A stretch of DNA of 64,000 nucleotides from positions 682,001 to 746,000 of the forward strand of contig NZ_FKIF01000006.1 of the NCBI RefSeq assembly GCF_900078705.1, read 5' to 3'. The notes under the pieces are model-generated. The model made no database searches. It worked only from the letters and a program-made list of their open reading frames with translations, and was not told where the DNA came from. A program made the position numbers and the translations under genes. The stretch comes from Bordetella ansorpii. Lineage in GTDB: Bacteria > Pseudomonadota > Gammaproteobacteria > Burkholderiales > Burkholderiaceae_B. Each line of letters opens with the position of its first letter. Position 1 is the first letter of the stretch. This document shows positions 1-8,030 of this stretch, piece by piece.

Positions 1-453
1 CAGGCTGCGTCCGGGCATGCCCTGCGCCACCCGGCTGCCGATCAGCACGACCCTGCCCCGCCCGCTGCCCGACAAGGCCGGCAGCAGACCCTGCGCCAAC
101 CGCACCGCGGCGTCCACGTGCAGGGTCCACATCCGCAGGCCGTCGGCCGGATTCAGGTCCCGCAGCGTGCCCACCCGCAACACGCCGGCGCAATGCACCA
201 GGGCTCTGGCGTCCTGCAGCCCTTGCAGCGTCCGGGCCGTGGCATCGGCATCGCACAGGTCAACGGCGACGTGCCGGTAGGCGGGATGCGCGAGCGAGGA
301 CGCTCCCAGGTCCAGTCCGGCCACCCGCCAGCCATCCGCCAGCAGGTGCCGCACGATGGCCAGGCCGATACCGCCAGCCGCGCCAGTCACCACGGCAAGG
401 CCATGATCGGCCGATCGCGGCCCGGCCCCGCCACTGGCCTCGTCATTCGACAC
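1..453 (-). CDS. SDR-family oxidoreductase, 3' end cut by window edge
   Basis: This is a short-chain dehydrogenase/reductase, an NAD(P)-dependent oxidoreductase of unknown substrate. The 151 codons in view show the Rossmann dinucleotide motif TGAAGGIG (residues 23-30), an acidic VDLCDAD stretch near residue 65 and HCAG (87-90), the usual NAG position. The catalytic serine region is VLIGS at 136-140. The YxxxK motif lies beyond the left edge. The only in-frame start I find is a GTG at 453, which overlaps the stop of the upstream tctC-like gene by 11 nt, so the two are probably co-translated. Histidine 112 sits where the helix-alphaE asparagine is usual. The genes upstream (TctC receptor, DapA-family lyase) suggest catabolism of an organic acid or sugar acid; that role is inference. 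Confidence 0.8.
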   Translation of the reverse strand, partial: MSNDEASGGAGPRSADHGLAVVTGAAGGIGLAIVRHLLADGWRVAGLDLGASSLAHPAYRHVAVDLCDADATARTLQGLQDARALVHCAGVLRVGTLRDLNPADGLRMWTLHVDAAVRLAQGLLPALSGSGRGRVVLIGSRVAQGMPGRSL

Positions 454-1405
454 GGATGCCCTCTTCGTCGATCAGGCGCTTGGCGGCGGCCATGTCCTCG
501 CGCTGGAAGCGCGCGAAATCCTCGACGCTGCCCGGGGTGATCAACAGGCCCAGCCTGGTGTACTTCGCCTGGATGTCGCCGCCCAGCGCCTTGTTCACCT
601 CGGTGTTCAGCTTCTGCACGATCCCGGGCGGCGTGCCGGCCGGCGCCCACAGGCCGTACCAGCTGTAGTACTGGTAGCCCGGCAGGGTCTCGCTGACGGT
701 CGGCACGTCGGGCAGGCTGCCCAGGCGCTTGTCGGCCGTCACCGCCAGGATGCGCAGCATGCCGCTGCGGTAGTACTCCATCGCGCCCAGCACGGGGTCG
801 ATGAAACCGTCGATCCGGCCGCCGATCAGGTCCTGGAAGGCCGGCGCCGTACCCTTGTAGGGCACCACCATGTAATCCATGCCGCCCAGGCGCTTGAGCA
901 GCGCGGTGGACAGGTGGCCGGCCGAGCCGATCGAGCCCACGGCGAACGTCAGCTTGCCCGGATTGGCCTTGGCGTACTTCAGCAGGTCGGCCAGGTCCTT
1001 CACGGGCAAGTCCTTCCGCACCGACACCGACAGCGGCGCCTTGGCGGCCATGGCCACCGGCACGAAGTCCTTCTCCACCTTGAACGGCACCGAGGTCATC
1101 GTCATCGGCGCGGTCACGAAGGTGGAGGCGCTGAACAGCAGCGTATAGCCATCCGCCTTCGACCGCGCCACCACGTCGGCGCCGATGGTGCCGTTGCCGC
1201 CCGCGCGGTTCTCCACCACCACGTTCTGGCCGGTCTGGTCGCTGAGCTGCTTGGCCACGTCGCGGCCCAGCGCGTCCAGCGTACCGCCCGGCGGAAAAGG
1301 AATCACCATCCGGATCGGGCGCTCGGGATAGCCCGCCGCGTGGACGGTCGCGGCGCCCACCAGCGGCAGTGCGCACAGCGCGTACGACAGCAACTTCTTC
1401 AGCAT
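443..1405 (-). CDS. TctC/Bug-family tripartite tricarboxylate transporter receptor
   Basis: This is a periplasmic substrate-binding protein of the Bug (Bordetella uptake gene)/TctC family, 320 aa, the usual family length. It has a Sec signal peptide (residues 1-23, cleavage after TVHA) followed by the family hallmark YPERPIRMVIPFPPGG at the mature N-terminus. It also has VENRAGGNGTIG and the YKGTAPAFQDLIGGRID block around residues 180-195, both typical of the ligand-binding cleft. GGAGACAAATC precedes the ATG. No TctA/TctB membrane subunits are nearby, which is common for this expanded family. The gene lies between a DapA-family lyase and an SDR gene, so it probably delivers, or senses, the substrate they process. 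The ligand cannot be read from sequence. Confidence 0.93.
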   Translation of the reverse strand: MLKKLLSYALCALPLVGAATVHAAGYPERPIRMVIPFPPGGTLDALGRDVAKQLSDQTGQNVVVENRAGGNGTIGADVVARSKADGYTLLFSASTFVTAPMTMTSVPFKVEKDFVPVAMAAKAPLSVSVRKDLPVKDLADLLKYAKANPGKLTFAVGSIGSAGHLSTALLKRLGGMDYMVVPYKGTAPAFQDLIGGRIDGFIDPVLGAMEYYRSGMLRILAVTADKRLGSLPDVPTVSETLPGYQYYSWYGLWAPAGTPPGIVQKLNTEVNKALGGDIQAKYTRLGLLITPGSVEDFARFQREDMAAAKRLIDEEGIRVE

Positions 1406-1492
1406 GATTTGTCTCCGTTATCTATTTTGGATCGGCAAGGCGTGGGACACCACGCCCGCCGTTTTTCCCGCCGTACTCGTACTGCCTGCTGC

Positions 1493-2431
1493 TCAACGCT
1501 TGAGCAAACCCGCCTGCTGCAATGCGGCACGCAGGGCCTGCACTTCCTGCTCGTCCGGAGATTCGGTGGGCGGACGCACCGTGGCGTCGTCCAGCACGCC
1601 GGCCAGATACATGCCCATCTTCATGCGGGCGTGGGCCTCGCCAGTAGGTTCGCCACCGCCGTACACCGCGTCCTTCAACGGGGTGATCACGGCCTGCACC
1701 GCCTGCGCGCGGCGCAGGTCGCCCGCCTTGACCGCTTCCCACAGATCGATGATCAGTTGCGGGATGAACGTCGCGAAGCCCACCAGCGCGCCGTCCACGC
1801 CCTGCACCATCGAGGCCAGCAGGTATTCGTCGTGGCAGGTCAGGATGGCCTTCCCGGGGTTGGCCTCGCGCATCGCCTGGATGTCGCGCGCATACTTGTT
1901 CATGTCGCGCTGGCCCACCTTGAAGGCCTGCACGTAGGGCAGCCGGGCCAGGTCGGCCAGCAGTTGCGAGGAGTACGCCGCGCGCGTCCAGGCGGGATAC
2001 ACGTGGCAGACCAGGTCCAGGTCGGGCGCGGCCTGGTGGATGGCCTGGAAATACTGCAGGGCGTGGCCCGACGTGAAACCGAAGCGCAGCCAGTGGTGGG
2101 GCGGCATCACGTCCAGCGCGGCGGCGCCGGCCTCGCGGGCCATGCGGGCCTGCTCGGCGGCGTCGGCGATCCCTTCGCAGACCAGCGACGAGATCACCGG
2201 CAGGCGGCCGCGCAGTTCGTCGGCCACGATGCGAGTCACCTGGGCGCGCTCGGCCGGGGTCAGCGAGAACACTTCGCCGGTGTGGCCGTTGGTCATCACC
2301 GCCACCACGCCATCGTGGTCCGCCAGCCAGGAGGCCAGCTTGCGCAACGCGGGTTCGTCGATGCGGTGATCCGGGGTGAAGGGGCACGAAATAGCGGGAA
2401 TGATGCCGCGATAGTTCGCGATGGAAGCCAT
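1493..2431 (-). CDS. Dihydrodipicolinate synthase/N-acetylneuraminate lyase family protein
   Basis: This is a class I aldolase-type lyase of the DapA/NanA superfamily, 312 aa. The Schiff-base lysine is K171 in QAFKVGQRD, the catalytic tyrosine is Y145 in CHVYPAW, and NGHTGE at 48-53 matches the family's G-T-T-G-E loop. The residues around the lysine differ from biosynthetic DapA, and the neighbours are catabolic, so a sugar-acid or keto-acid lyase or dehydratase (KdgD-like or 2-keto-acid aldolase) is more likely than lysine biosynthesis. It is first in the minus-strand unit and is divergent from a LysR regulator 150 bp away. An 87-nt gap separates it from the tctC-like gene. The substrate is unknown. 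Confidence 0.88.
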   Translation of the reverse strand: MASIANYRGIIPAISCPFTPDHRIDEPALRKLASWLADHDGVVAVMTNGHTGEVFSLTPAERAQVTRIVADELRGRLPVISSLVCEGIADAAEQARMAREAGAAALDVMPPHHWLRFGFTSGHALQYFQAIHQAAPDLDLVCHVYPAWTRAAYSSQLLADLARLPYVQAFKVGQRDMNKYARDIQAMREANPGKAILTCHDEYLLASMVQGVDGALVGFATFIPQLIIDLWEAVKAGDLRRAQAVQAVITPLKDAVYGGGEPTGEAHARMKMGMYLAGVLDDATVRPPTESPDEQEVQALRAALQQAGLLKR

Positions 2432-2550
2432 GCTTGTCTCCGAGTGTGGTTAGGGCCTGGCCACGCGGCAGGGAATCTGCGTGAACGGACCTCAGCAATC
2501 TGGAAGCTATGATCGGGCAGGGCGTGCAAGACCGTCCAATACCGCAATCG

Positions 2551-2569
2551 CATAGAACTATTTCCATAG
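2551..2569. promoter_or_regulatory. Candidate LysR-type binding site in divergent intergenic region
   Basis: Between the lyase gene and the LysR gene, the sequence CATAGAACTATTTCCATAG contains overlapping dyads: ATAG-N2-CTAT and CTAT-N4-ATAG. LysR regulators typically bind such interrupted dyads near their own start and activate the divergent operon. The site is 12 bp upstream of the preferred LysR start. Assignment is by position and symmetry only. Confidence 0.35.
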
Positions 2570-2580
2570 CGGAGCACAGC

Positions 2581-3516
2581 ATGGGACCCGGAAACCGTCC
2601 GTTGGACATGGAATGGCTGGAGGATTTCTGCGCACTGGCGCAGACCGGCAGTTTCTCGCGCGCCGCCGAGGCGCGGGCCATCGCCCAGCCAGCCTTCAGC
2701 CGGCACATCCGGGCACTGGAAGAATGGGTCGGCGTCGACTTGTTCGACCGCAGCGCCCACCCCACCGAACTGACCGCCGCCGGCCGCAAGTTCCGCCCCC
2801 TGCTGCTGCAGGTGCTGGCCGACCTGGAGGCCGCCCGCATCAAGGCCCGCGCCGCCCAGGCGCAGTCGGAAGCCAGCCTGCGCTTCGCCGCCACCCATTT
2901 CCTGTCATTGACGTTCTTTCCGCGCTGGCTGGTCAGCCTGGAGGCCCTGTTCGCCATCGGTCCCATCCAGACCATGTCCGACAGCTTCCAGTCGTGCGCC
3001 GACCTGATGGCCCAGCGCCGCGCGCAGTTCCTGCTGTGCCACCGCCACGCGGGCGTGCCCAACCGCATGGACGAACAGGGCTATCCCGTGGTGCGGCTCG
3101 ATGGCGACGTGCTGATGCCGGTGGGCGCGCCCGCCGGGGATGGCTCGGCGCGCCATCTGGTGGACCACGACGCCCCCGTGCCGCTGCTGTCGTATGGGCC
3201 GGCGTCGGGGCTGGGGCGCATCGTCGACCATCAGTTGAAGCAGGCCGGCAAGACGGCCGACCGGTTCCGCGAGACCTTCGTCGCGCATCATGCCGCCCTG
3301 CTGCGCTCGATGGCGCTGCAAGGCCGCGGCATCGCATGGCTGCCCGGCGAACTGGTGAAAGAGGATCTGGCGCAAGGGCGCCTGTGCCGGGCCGGCGGTC
3401 CGCAATGGGACATCCCGGTGGACATCTGCCTGTACCGGCAACCCAGCGAACTGGCGCCCGTGGCCGAGAAGCTGTGGGAAGCGGTGGCGGCGGCAGGCAA
3501 GACGCCCGCCGCCTGA
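2581..3516 (+). CDS. LysR-family transcriptional regulator
   Basis: This is a LysR-type regulator of 311 aa. It has an N-terminal winged helix-turn-helix (roughly residues 10-70, with MEWLEDFCALAQTGSFSRAA and QPAFSRHIRALEEWVG) and a C-terminal co-inducer-binding domain. I chose the ATG at 2581 because it gives the normal family length and leaves the helix-turn-helix about ten residues from the N-terminus. An earlier in-frame ATG at 2509 would add 24 unsupported residues and run through the candidate operator. It is divergent from the lyase-TctC-SDR genes, which it probably controls. It ends 10 bp before the convergent dcd stop. Confidence 0.9.
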   Translation: MGPGNRPLDMEWLEDFCALAQTGSFSRAAEARAIAQPAFSRHIRALEEWVGVDLFDRSAHPTELTAAGRKFRPLLLQVLADLEAARIKARAAQAQSEASLRFAATHFLSLTFFPRWLVSLEALFAIGPIQTMSDSFQSCADLMAQRRAQFLLCHRHAGVPNRMDEQGYPVVRLDGDVLMPVGAPAGDGSARHLVDHDAPVPLLSYGPASGLGRIVDHQLKQAGKTADRFRETFVAHHAALLRSMALQGRGIAWLPGELVKEDLAQGRLCRAGGPQWDIPVDICLYRQPSELAPVAEKLWEAVAAAGKTPAA

Positions 3517-3526
3517 CACGGCCGGC

Positions 3527-4090
3527 CTAGGTACGCGGCAGCGTGACGCCGCGCTGGCCCTGGTACTTGCCGCCACGATCGCGGTACGAGGTCTCGCAGA
3601 TCTCGTCGCTTTCCAGGAACAGCATCTGGGCGCAGCCCTCGCCGGCGTAGATCTTGGCGGGCAGCGGCGTGGTGTTGGAGAACTCCAGCGTGACGTGCCC
3701 TTCCCACTCGGGTTCGAGCGGCGTCACGTTGACGATGATGCCGCAGCGCGCGTAGGTGCTCTTGCCCAGGCAGATCGTCAGCACGCTGCGCGGAATGCGG
3801 AAATATTCCACCGTGCGGGCCAGCGCGAACGAGTTCGGCGGGATGATGCAGACGTCGCCCTTGAAGTCGACGAACGACTTCTCGTCGAACGCCTTGGGGT
3901 CGACGATGGTGGAGTTGATGTTGGTGAAGATCTTGAATTCGTCGGCGCAACGCACGTCGTAGCCGTAGCTGCTGGTGCCGTAGCTGACGATGCGCTCGCC
4001 GTTGGCCATGCGGACCTGGCCGGCCTCGAAGGGTTCGATCATGCCGGCCTCGGAGGCGCGGCGGATCCAGCGGTCGCTTTTGATGCTCAT
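3527..4090 (-). CDS. dcd: dCTP deaminase
   Basis: The enzyme deaminates dCTP to dUTP, feeding dTMP synthesis through dUTPase and thymidylate synthase. The 187-aa length is typical. The signature GKSTYARCG (109-117) and the catalytic glutamate in HVTLEFSN (E136, equivalent to E138 of the E. coli enzyme) are intact, as is the Q-G-Q-R-G-V-T-L-P tail that closes over the nucleotide. It is the last gene of a leftward run mrp-tamA-tamB-dcd, 61 bp after tamB, and is convergent with the LysR gene. Confidence 0.97.
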   Translation of the reverse strand: MSIKSDRWIRRASEAGMIEPFEAGQVRMANGERIVSYGTSSYGYDVRCADEFKIFTNINSTIVDPKAFDEKSFVDFKGDVCIIPPNSFALARTVEYFRIPRSVLTICLGKSTYARCGIIVNVTPLEPEWEGHVTLEFSNTTPLPAKIYAGEGCAQMLFLESDEICETSYRDRGGKYQGQRGVTLPRT

Positions 4091-4151
4091 GGTGAAAATC
4101 CCGAATGAATGGGGCGTATTTTATCCGTTCGCCGGAAATCGCCCCCTGGAC

Positions 4152-7100
4152 TCAATCGTCCCACAATACCCGGTACACCAGCGCCAGCCCGTTCACGCCG
4201 CCGCCCTTGAGGTCCAGCGACAGCCCGCGCGCCAGCCGGTAACTGACCCGGCCGACGGTCTCGCTGCCCGCCAGCGCCTGCTCGACACTGAGCGTGATGC
4301 CATTGGAGAAGCGCTTGCTGCCCACGATGAACTGGGTGGCCAGCTCGCTGTCGCTGTCCCGGTTGACGTCGCCCGCCACCGTGCGGTCGGGCAGCAGGCT
4401 GCCCGAGCTGCCCAGCGAACCGGTGCGCACGCTGACGTCGTCCAGCCCGAACTGCTTGTAGAACGGCTCGCCGCCGCCCAGCAGCGCGGTGCCGACCGAC
4501 AGCAGCAGCGCCGTGTCGTTGCCGCCCTCGTCGGGGCCGCGGCCCAGCACCAGCCACGACAGTTTCTCGACGTCGCTGACATCGGGATAGGACACCAGGT
4601 CGATGCGCGGCCGCTGGGCCGTGCCCGACACCTTCACGCCCGCCTCGACCTGTTCGCCGGTGCGCAGGGCCTCGATGTCCAGCAACGGGTTCTCCAGGCG
4701 CCCCTGGAAGGTCAGCACGCCGCGGCTCAGGCGCAGCTTCTGCCCGTAGGCCTCGATCCCGCCGCCACGCGTGCGCAGCGCGCCGATGCCCGTCAGGCGG
4801 CCATCGTTCATCTGGATGCGGATGCTGCCCAGCAGGCCCGCGTCCAGGCCCATGCCGGTGATGTAGAAGCGCGGCCCCATGTCGAACTTCACGTCCATGC
4901 CGATCTGCATCGGGCTGCTGGCCGCCTGCTTTTCTTCCCCCGCCCGCACGACGCGCACGTCGTCGTCCAGCGTGGGCACACCCTGCAGGATCTCCAGGCT
5001 GACCCAGCCGGCGTCGGCCGTCAGGTCGCCGGTCAGCGTCAGGCGCGGCAGCGCGGCGTCCAGCGTCACCGTGCCGGACACCATGCCGTAGCGGTCGGAG
5101 CGCTGCAGCACCGGGAAGCGATGCACCTTGACGTCGATCTTGCCCCGCGACTCGCTCAGCAGCCACTGGCCGCTGGCGTCGATGTAGCCGTTCTTGGCGT
5201 CTTCGTTGGTGGACACCCATTCGCGCGTACGCCACTCGGCCGGCATCACGCGCAGCACGGCGGGAAAGCGCAGCGAGTTCAGGATGAAGCGGTCGCCATC
5301 GAGGCGCGCGTCCAGCGTGCCGTCGATCAGGCGCACGCCGTCGTCCACTCGCACCACGCGCAGCTTCTGGCCGCGCACCGTGCCGGTGGCGGTCCAGCCG
5401 CCGGCCAGCGTGCCCTGGGCCTGCAGGCTGGCGTCGATTTCGCCGCCGACCTCCAGCGCGTCGCCCGTGAACAGGCCCACCCAGGCCAGATCGTCGATGT
5501 CGGCGTCCAGGCTGGCGCGGATCGGCTGGCGTTCGTCCAGGCCCAGACCGGCCAGCATGGCATTGGCCTGGCCCCGGATCGTGCCCATTTTCTCGGTGCG
5601 CACGTCCAGCGTGGCCGCCAGGCGGCTGGCGCCGCCGCTGGTGGGCGTGGCGGTCAGGTCCAGCGCCAGTTGTCGCAGGCCCAGCGGAATCGGCGGATCG
5701 CCGGGAATGCGCAGATCGCCGTCGCGCCGCGAGACATGCACCTTGCCGCCCAGCGCCCCCGCGAAGCGCAGGTCCCAGGTGGCGTCCAGCGCGATGCGGC
5801 GCGGGCCTCGCACGGCGGCGTTCACCCGATTGGCTTCGCGCTGGGCGTCGGCTTCGAGCGAGGCCGGATCGAGCGCGCGGCGCAGTTGCGTGACCATGTC
5901 GGCATTGATGACCAGATTGTCGGCCTGGCCCGCCGTTTCCCAACGGCCGGCGCCCGCGCGCGAGCCGCCATGGGCCAGCACGATGCGCTGCCTGTCCGGA
6001 AAGGTGACGGCCAGCACCGTGGCGCCCACCTGGGTCTGCCAGGCCGGCGCGGCGGCGCCGGGCAGATAGGCCAGCGTCATGGGCTTTTCGATGGCCAGGG
6101 CAAAGCCCGCGCTGGAGGCATCCAGGCGCGCCAGCGTGCCGCGGTAGCCGACAAGAGAGGCGGTGGAAGCGCTTTGGCCCGCAGCCGCTTGCCCCGTGCC
6201 CCAGCCGCCATCCAGCGCCAGCCTGGCCTGCGCGGGCGCACGGCCCAGTTGCCCGGCGCGGCTGTTGGCCGGCGTATACGCGGCTTCCAGCGTGGCGCGA
6301 TGGCGCGCGACGGTGCCGTCCACCTTGGCCTGCAACCTCGCGCCGCCCGGCACGTCCGGCCAGAAGGCGTCCAGGCGCGGCGCGGCGGCATCCAGCGTCA
6401 GGTTGCCGTTCTCGGCGCCCATGCTGCCCTTGGCCCGCACGCGGTTGGGCCCCAGTCGCAGGTCGACGTCCACGCCGTCGATGCGCCAGCCGGCGGGAAG
6501 GCCGGGGGATTGCGCGGCGGGCTTTTCGGCGGCGGCGGGCGTGCCCGGCGAACCTTCGGCGGGTTGGCCGCCGGCGGTGGCGGCTGCGCCAGCCGGCGCG
6601 GTTCCCGCAGAGGTGGCCTGCGCGACCTGCGCCGCCAGGACCTGCCGCGCCTGGGCGTCGATCGCCAGATGCCCGCTGGCCTTGCCCGACAGGGGCTGGC
6701 CGTTCCAGCGGCTGCCCTCATCGATGTTCAATTCCACGTCGGCGCGGCGCAGGATCTTCATGTCGGCGACCTCGGCAACGACCGACGCGCGCGCGGTCAG
6801 CAGCGCCCCCGGCATGCCGGGTCCCAGCAGCCCGCCAAGATCGAAGTGCTCGGCCCGCAGGCTGGCCAGCAGGCGCTCCACGCCGGGCTGGCTCTCGACC
6901 GCCTGACGATCCAGCGTGGCCGCCAGCGCGGGCTTGCCGTCGCGCTGCACGTCGATGGTGGCATTGCGCACCGGCATGGCATCCGACGGCGCCAACAGCG
7001 CCTGGGCCAGCAGCGTCAAACGGCCGCCCTTGGCCTGCAGCACGGCGCGGATCTCGTCCAGCGAACCATTGGCTTCGGCCCGCAACTGCACGGGGCAGGC

Positions 7101-8030
7101 GGTATAGGCCGGCCGGGGCGGCGCCGGTCGCGCGGCCCCCGATGCGGCGGCGCCAGCCCCGGAGGACTCCCCGCCGGACGCGGCAGGCTGCCCTGCGCCG
7201 GGATGGGCGGCATCGGCCTCGCCGTCCTTCGCCGTGGCCTTCGATGCCGACGCGCCCGGTTTGCCGCCCTTGCCTGGCGCGGCAGCCGCCTTCTTCGGCG
7301 CCTCGCTTTCGGCCGCGCCGGCCATGCCACCGCGCGCCCACACGGCATCCACGCACAGTGGCGAATCCGGTCCCGCGCCAAACGCATCCACGTCCAGCTG
7401 CACGCCGAACGGCCACGGCGCCGCCAACTTCGCCAGCGTCGCGGTGCCGCGCACGTCGGCCTCGGCCAGCTCGTGGCCCACGCGCAGGCGGGTGATCCGC
7501 ACGCGCGCGCCATCCGCGCCGCCATCCAGGCTGGCGTTCAGGTCGGCCACCGACACCGGCAACGCCTGGCCGTCCTGCGTCAGCGAGAAAGCGCCGACCG
7601 CCAGGCGATCGACCGCGACCTCGCCGGGCAGCACCAGTTCGGTGAAGGGCGCGCCAGGGGGCTGGTCGGCGGCCGGCGGCTGCGTGACCAGCGCCACCCG
7701 CGCCGCATCGGCCGACAGCTCGCGCACATGCAGCTTGCGCCGCCACAACGCCCGCCAGTCCACGTCCAGCCGCAGGGCGGTCAATTCGACGTCGGTGCCC
7801 GGCAAGGCGACGCGCAGATGCGCGATGCGCAGATCGTCCAGCACGCTGCCTTCGATCCCCTCGGCCGTGCCGTCCAGTTGTTCGACGGCCGTGGACAACA
7901 GCAGGCGCGTGCCGCTGGGCGTGCCCAGCAGCCAGAGCGAAAAACCCAGCGCCACCACCAGCAACATCAACGTGCTCGGCAGGAGCCACACCAGGCAGAA
8001 GCGCAGCAGTGCGTACAGCCGTCGTTTCAA
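4152..8030 (-). CDS. tamB: Translocation and assembly module subunit TamB
   Basis: This is a very long inner-membrane-anchored AsmA-like protein (1292 aa) that bridges the periplasm and works with TamA in outer-membrane protein and lipid homeostasis. A single N-terminal membrane helix (about residues 8-32, rich in L, V and W) is followed by repetitive beta-strand-rich sequence with alternating hydrophobics. The conserved C-terminal TamB domain ends in ALVYRVLWDD. A low-complexity Ala/Gly/Pro insertion lies near residues 235-310 and another near 480-510, which is unusual compared with enteric TamB. The start overlaps the tamA stop by 4 nt, so the pair is translationally coupled. Confidence 0.95.
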   Translation of the reverse strand: MKRRLYALLRFCLVWLLPSTLMLLVVALGFSLWLLGTPSGTRLLLSTAVEQLDGTAEGIEGSVLDDLRIAHLRVALPGTDVELTALRLDVDWRALWRRKLHVRELSADAARVALVTQPPAADQPPGAPFTELVLPGEVAVDRLAVGAFSLTQDGQALPVSVADLNASLDGGADGARVRITRLRVGHELAEADVRGTATLAKLAAPWPFGVQLDVDAFGAGPDSPLCVDAVWARGGMAGAAESEAPKKAAAAPGKGGKPGASASKATAKDGEADAAHPGAGQPAASGGESSGAGAAASGAARPAPPRPAYTACPVQLRAEANGSLDEIRAVLQAKGGRLTLLAQALLAPSDAMPVRNATIDVQRDGKPALAATLDRQAVESQPGVERLLASLRAEHFDLGGLLGPGMPGALLTARASVVAEVADMKILRRADVELNIDEGSRWNGQPLSGKASGHLAIDAQARQVLAAQVAQATSAGTAPAGAAATAGGQPAEGSPGTPAAAEKPAAQSPGLPAGWRIDGVDVDLRLGPNRVRAKGSMGAENGNLTLDAAAPRLDAFWPDVPGGARLQAKVDGTVARHRATLEAAYTPANSRAGQLGRAPAQARLALDGGWGTGQAAAGQSASTASLVGYRGTLARLDASSAGFALAIEKPMTLAYLPGAAAPAWQTQVGATVLAVTFPDRQRIVLAHGGSRAGAGRWETAGQADNLVINADMVTQLRRALDPASLEADAQREANRVNAAVRGPRRIALDATWDLRFAGALGGKVHVSRRDGDLRIPGDPPIPLGLRQLALDLTATPTSGGASRLAATLDVRTEKMGTIRGQANAMLAGLGLDERQPIRASLDADIDDLAWVGLFTGDALEVGGEIDASLQAQGTLAGGWTATGTVRGQKLRVVRVDDGVRLIDGTLDARLDGDRFILNSLRFPAVLRVMPAEWRTREWVSTNEDAKNGYIDASGQWLLSESRGKIDVKVHRFPVLQRSDRYGMVSGTVTLDAALPRLTLTGDLTADAGWVSLEILQGVPTLDDDVRVVRAGEEKQAASSPMQIGMDVKFDMGPRFYITGMGLDAGLLGSIRIQMNDGRLTGIGALRTRGGGIEAYGQKLRLSRGVLTFQGRLENPLLDIEALRTGEQVEAGVKVSGTAQRPRIDLVSYPDVSDVEKLSWLVLGRGPDEGGNDTALLLSVGTALLGGGEPFYKQFGLDDVSVRTGSLGSSGSLLPDRTVAGDVNRDSDSELATQFIVGSKRFSNGITLSVEQALAGSETVGRVSYRLARGLSLDLKGGGVNGLALVYRVLWDD

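Noticed and set aside
2509-2580. Upstream ATG as the LysR start
   Set aside because: It would add 24 residues with no family match and run through the probable operator. The start at 2581 gives normal length.
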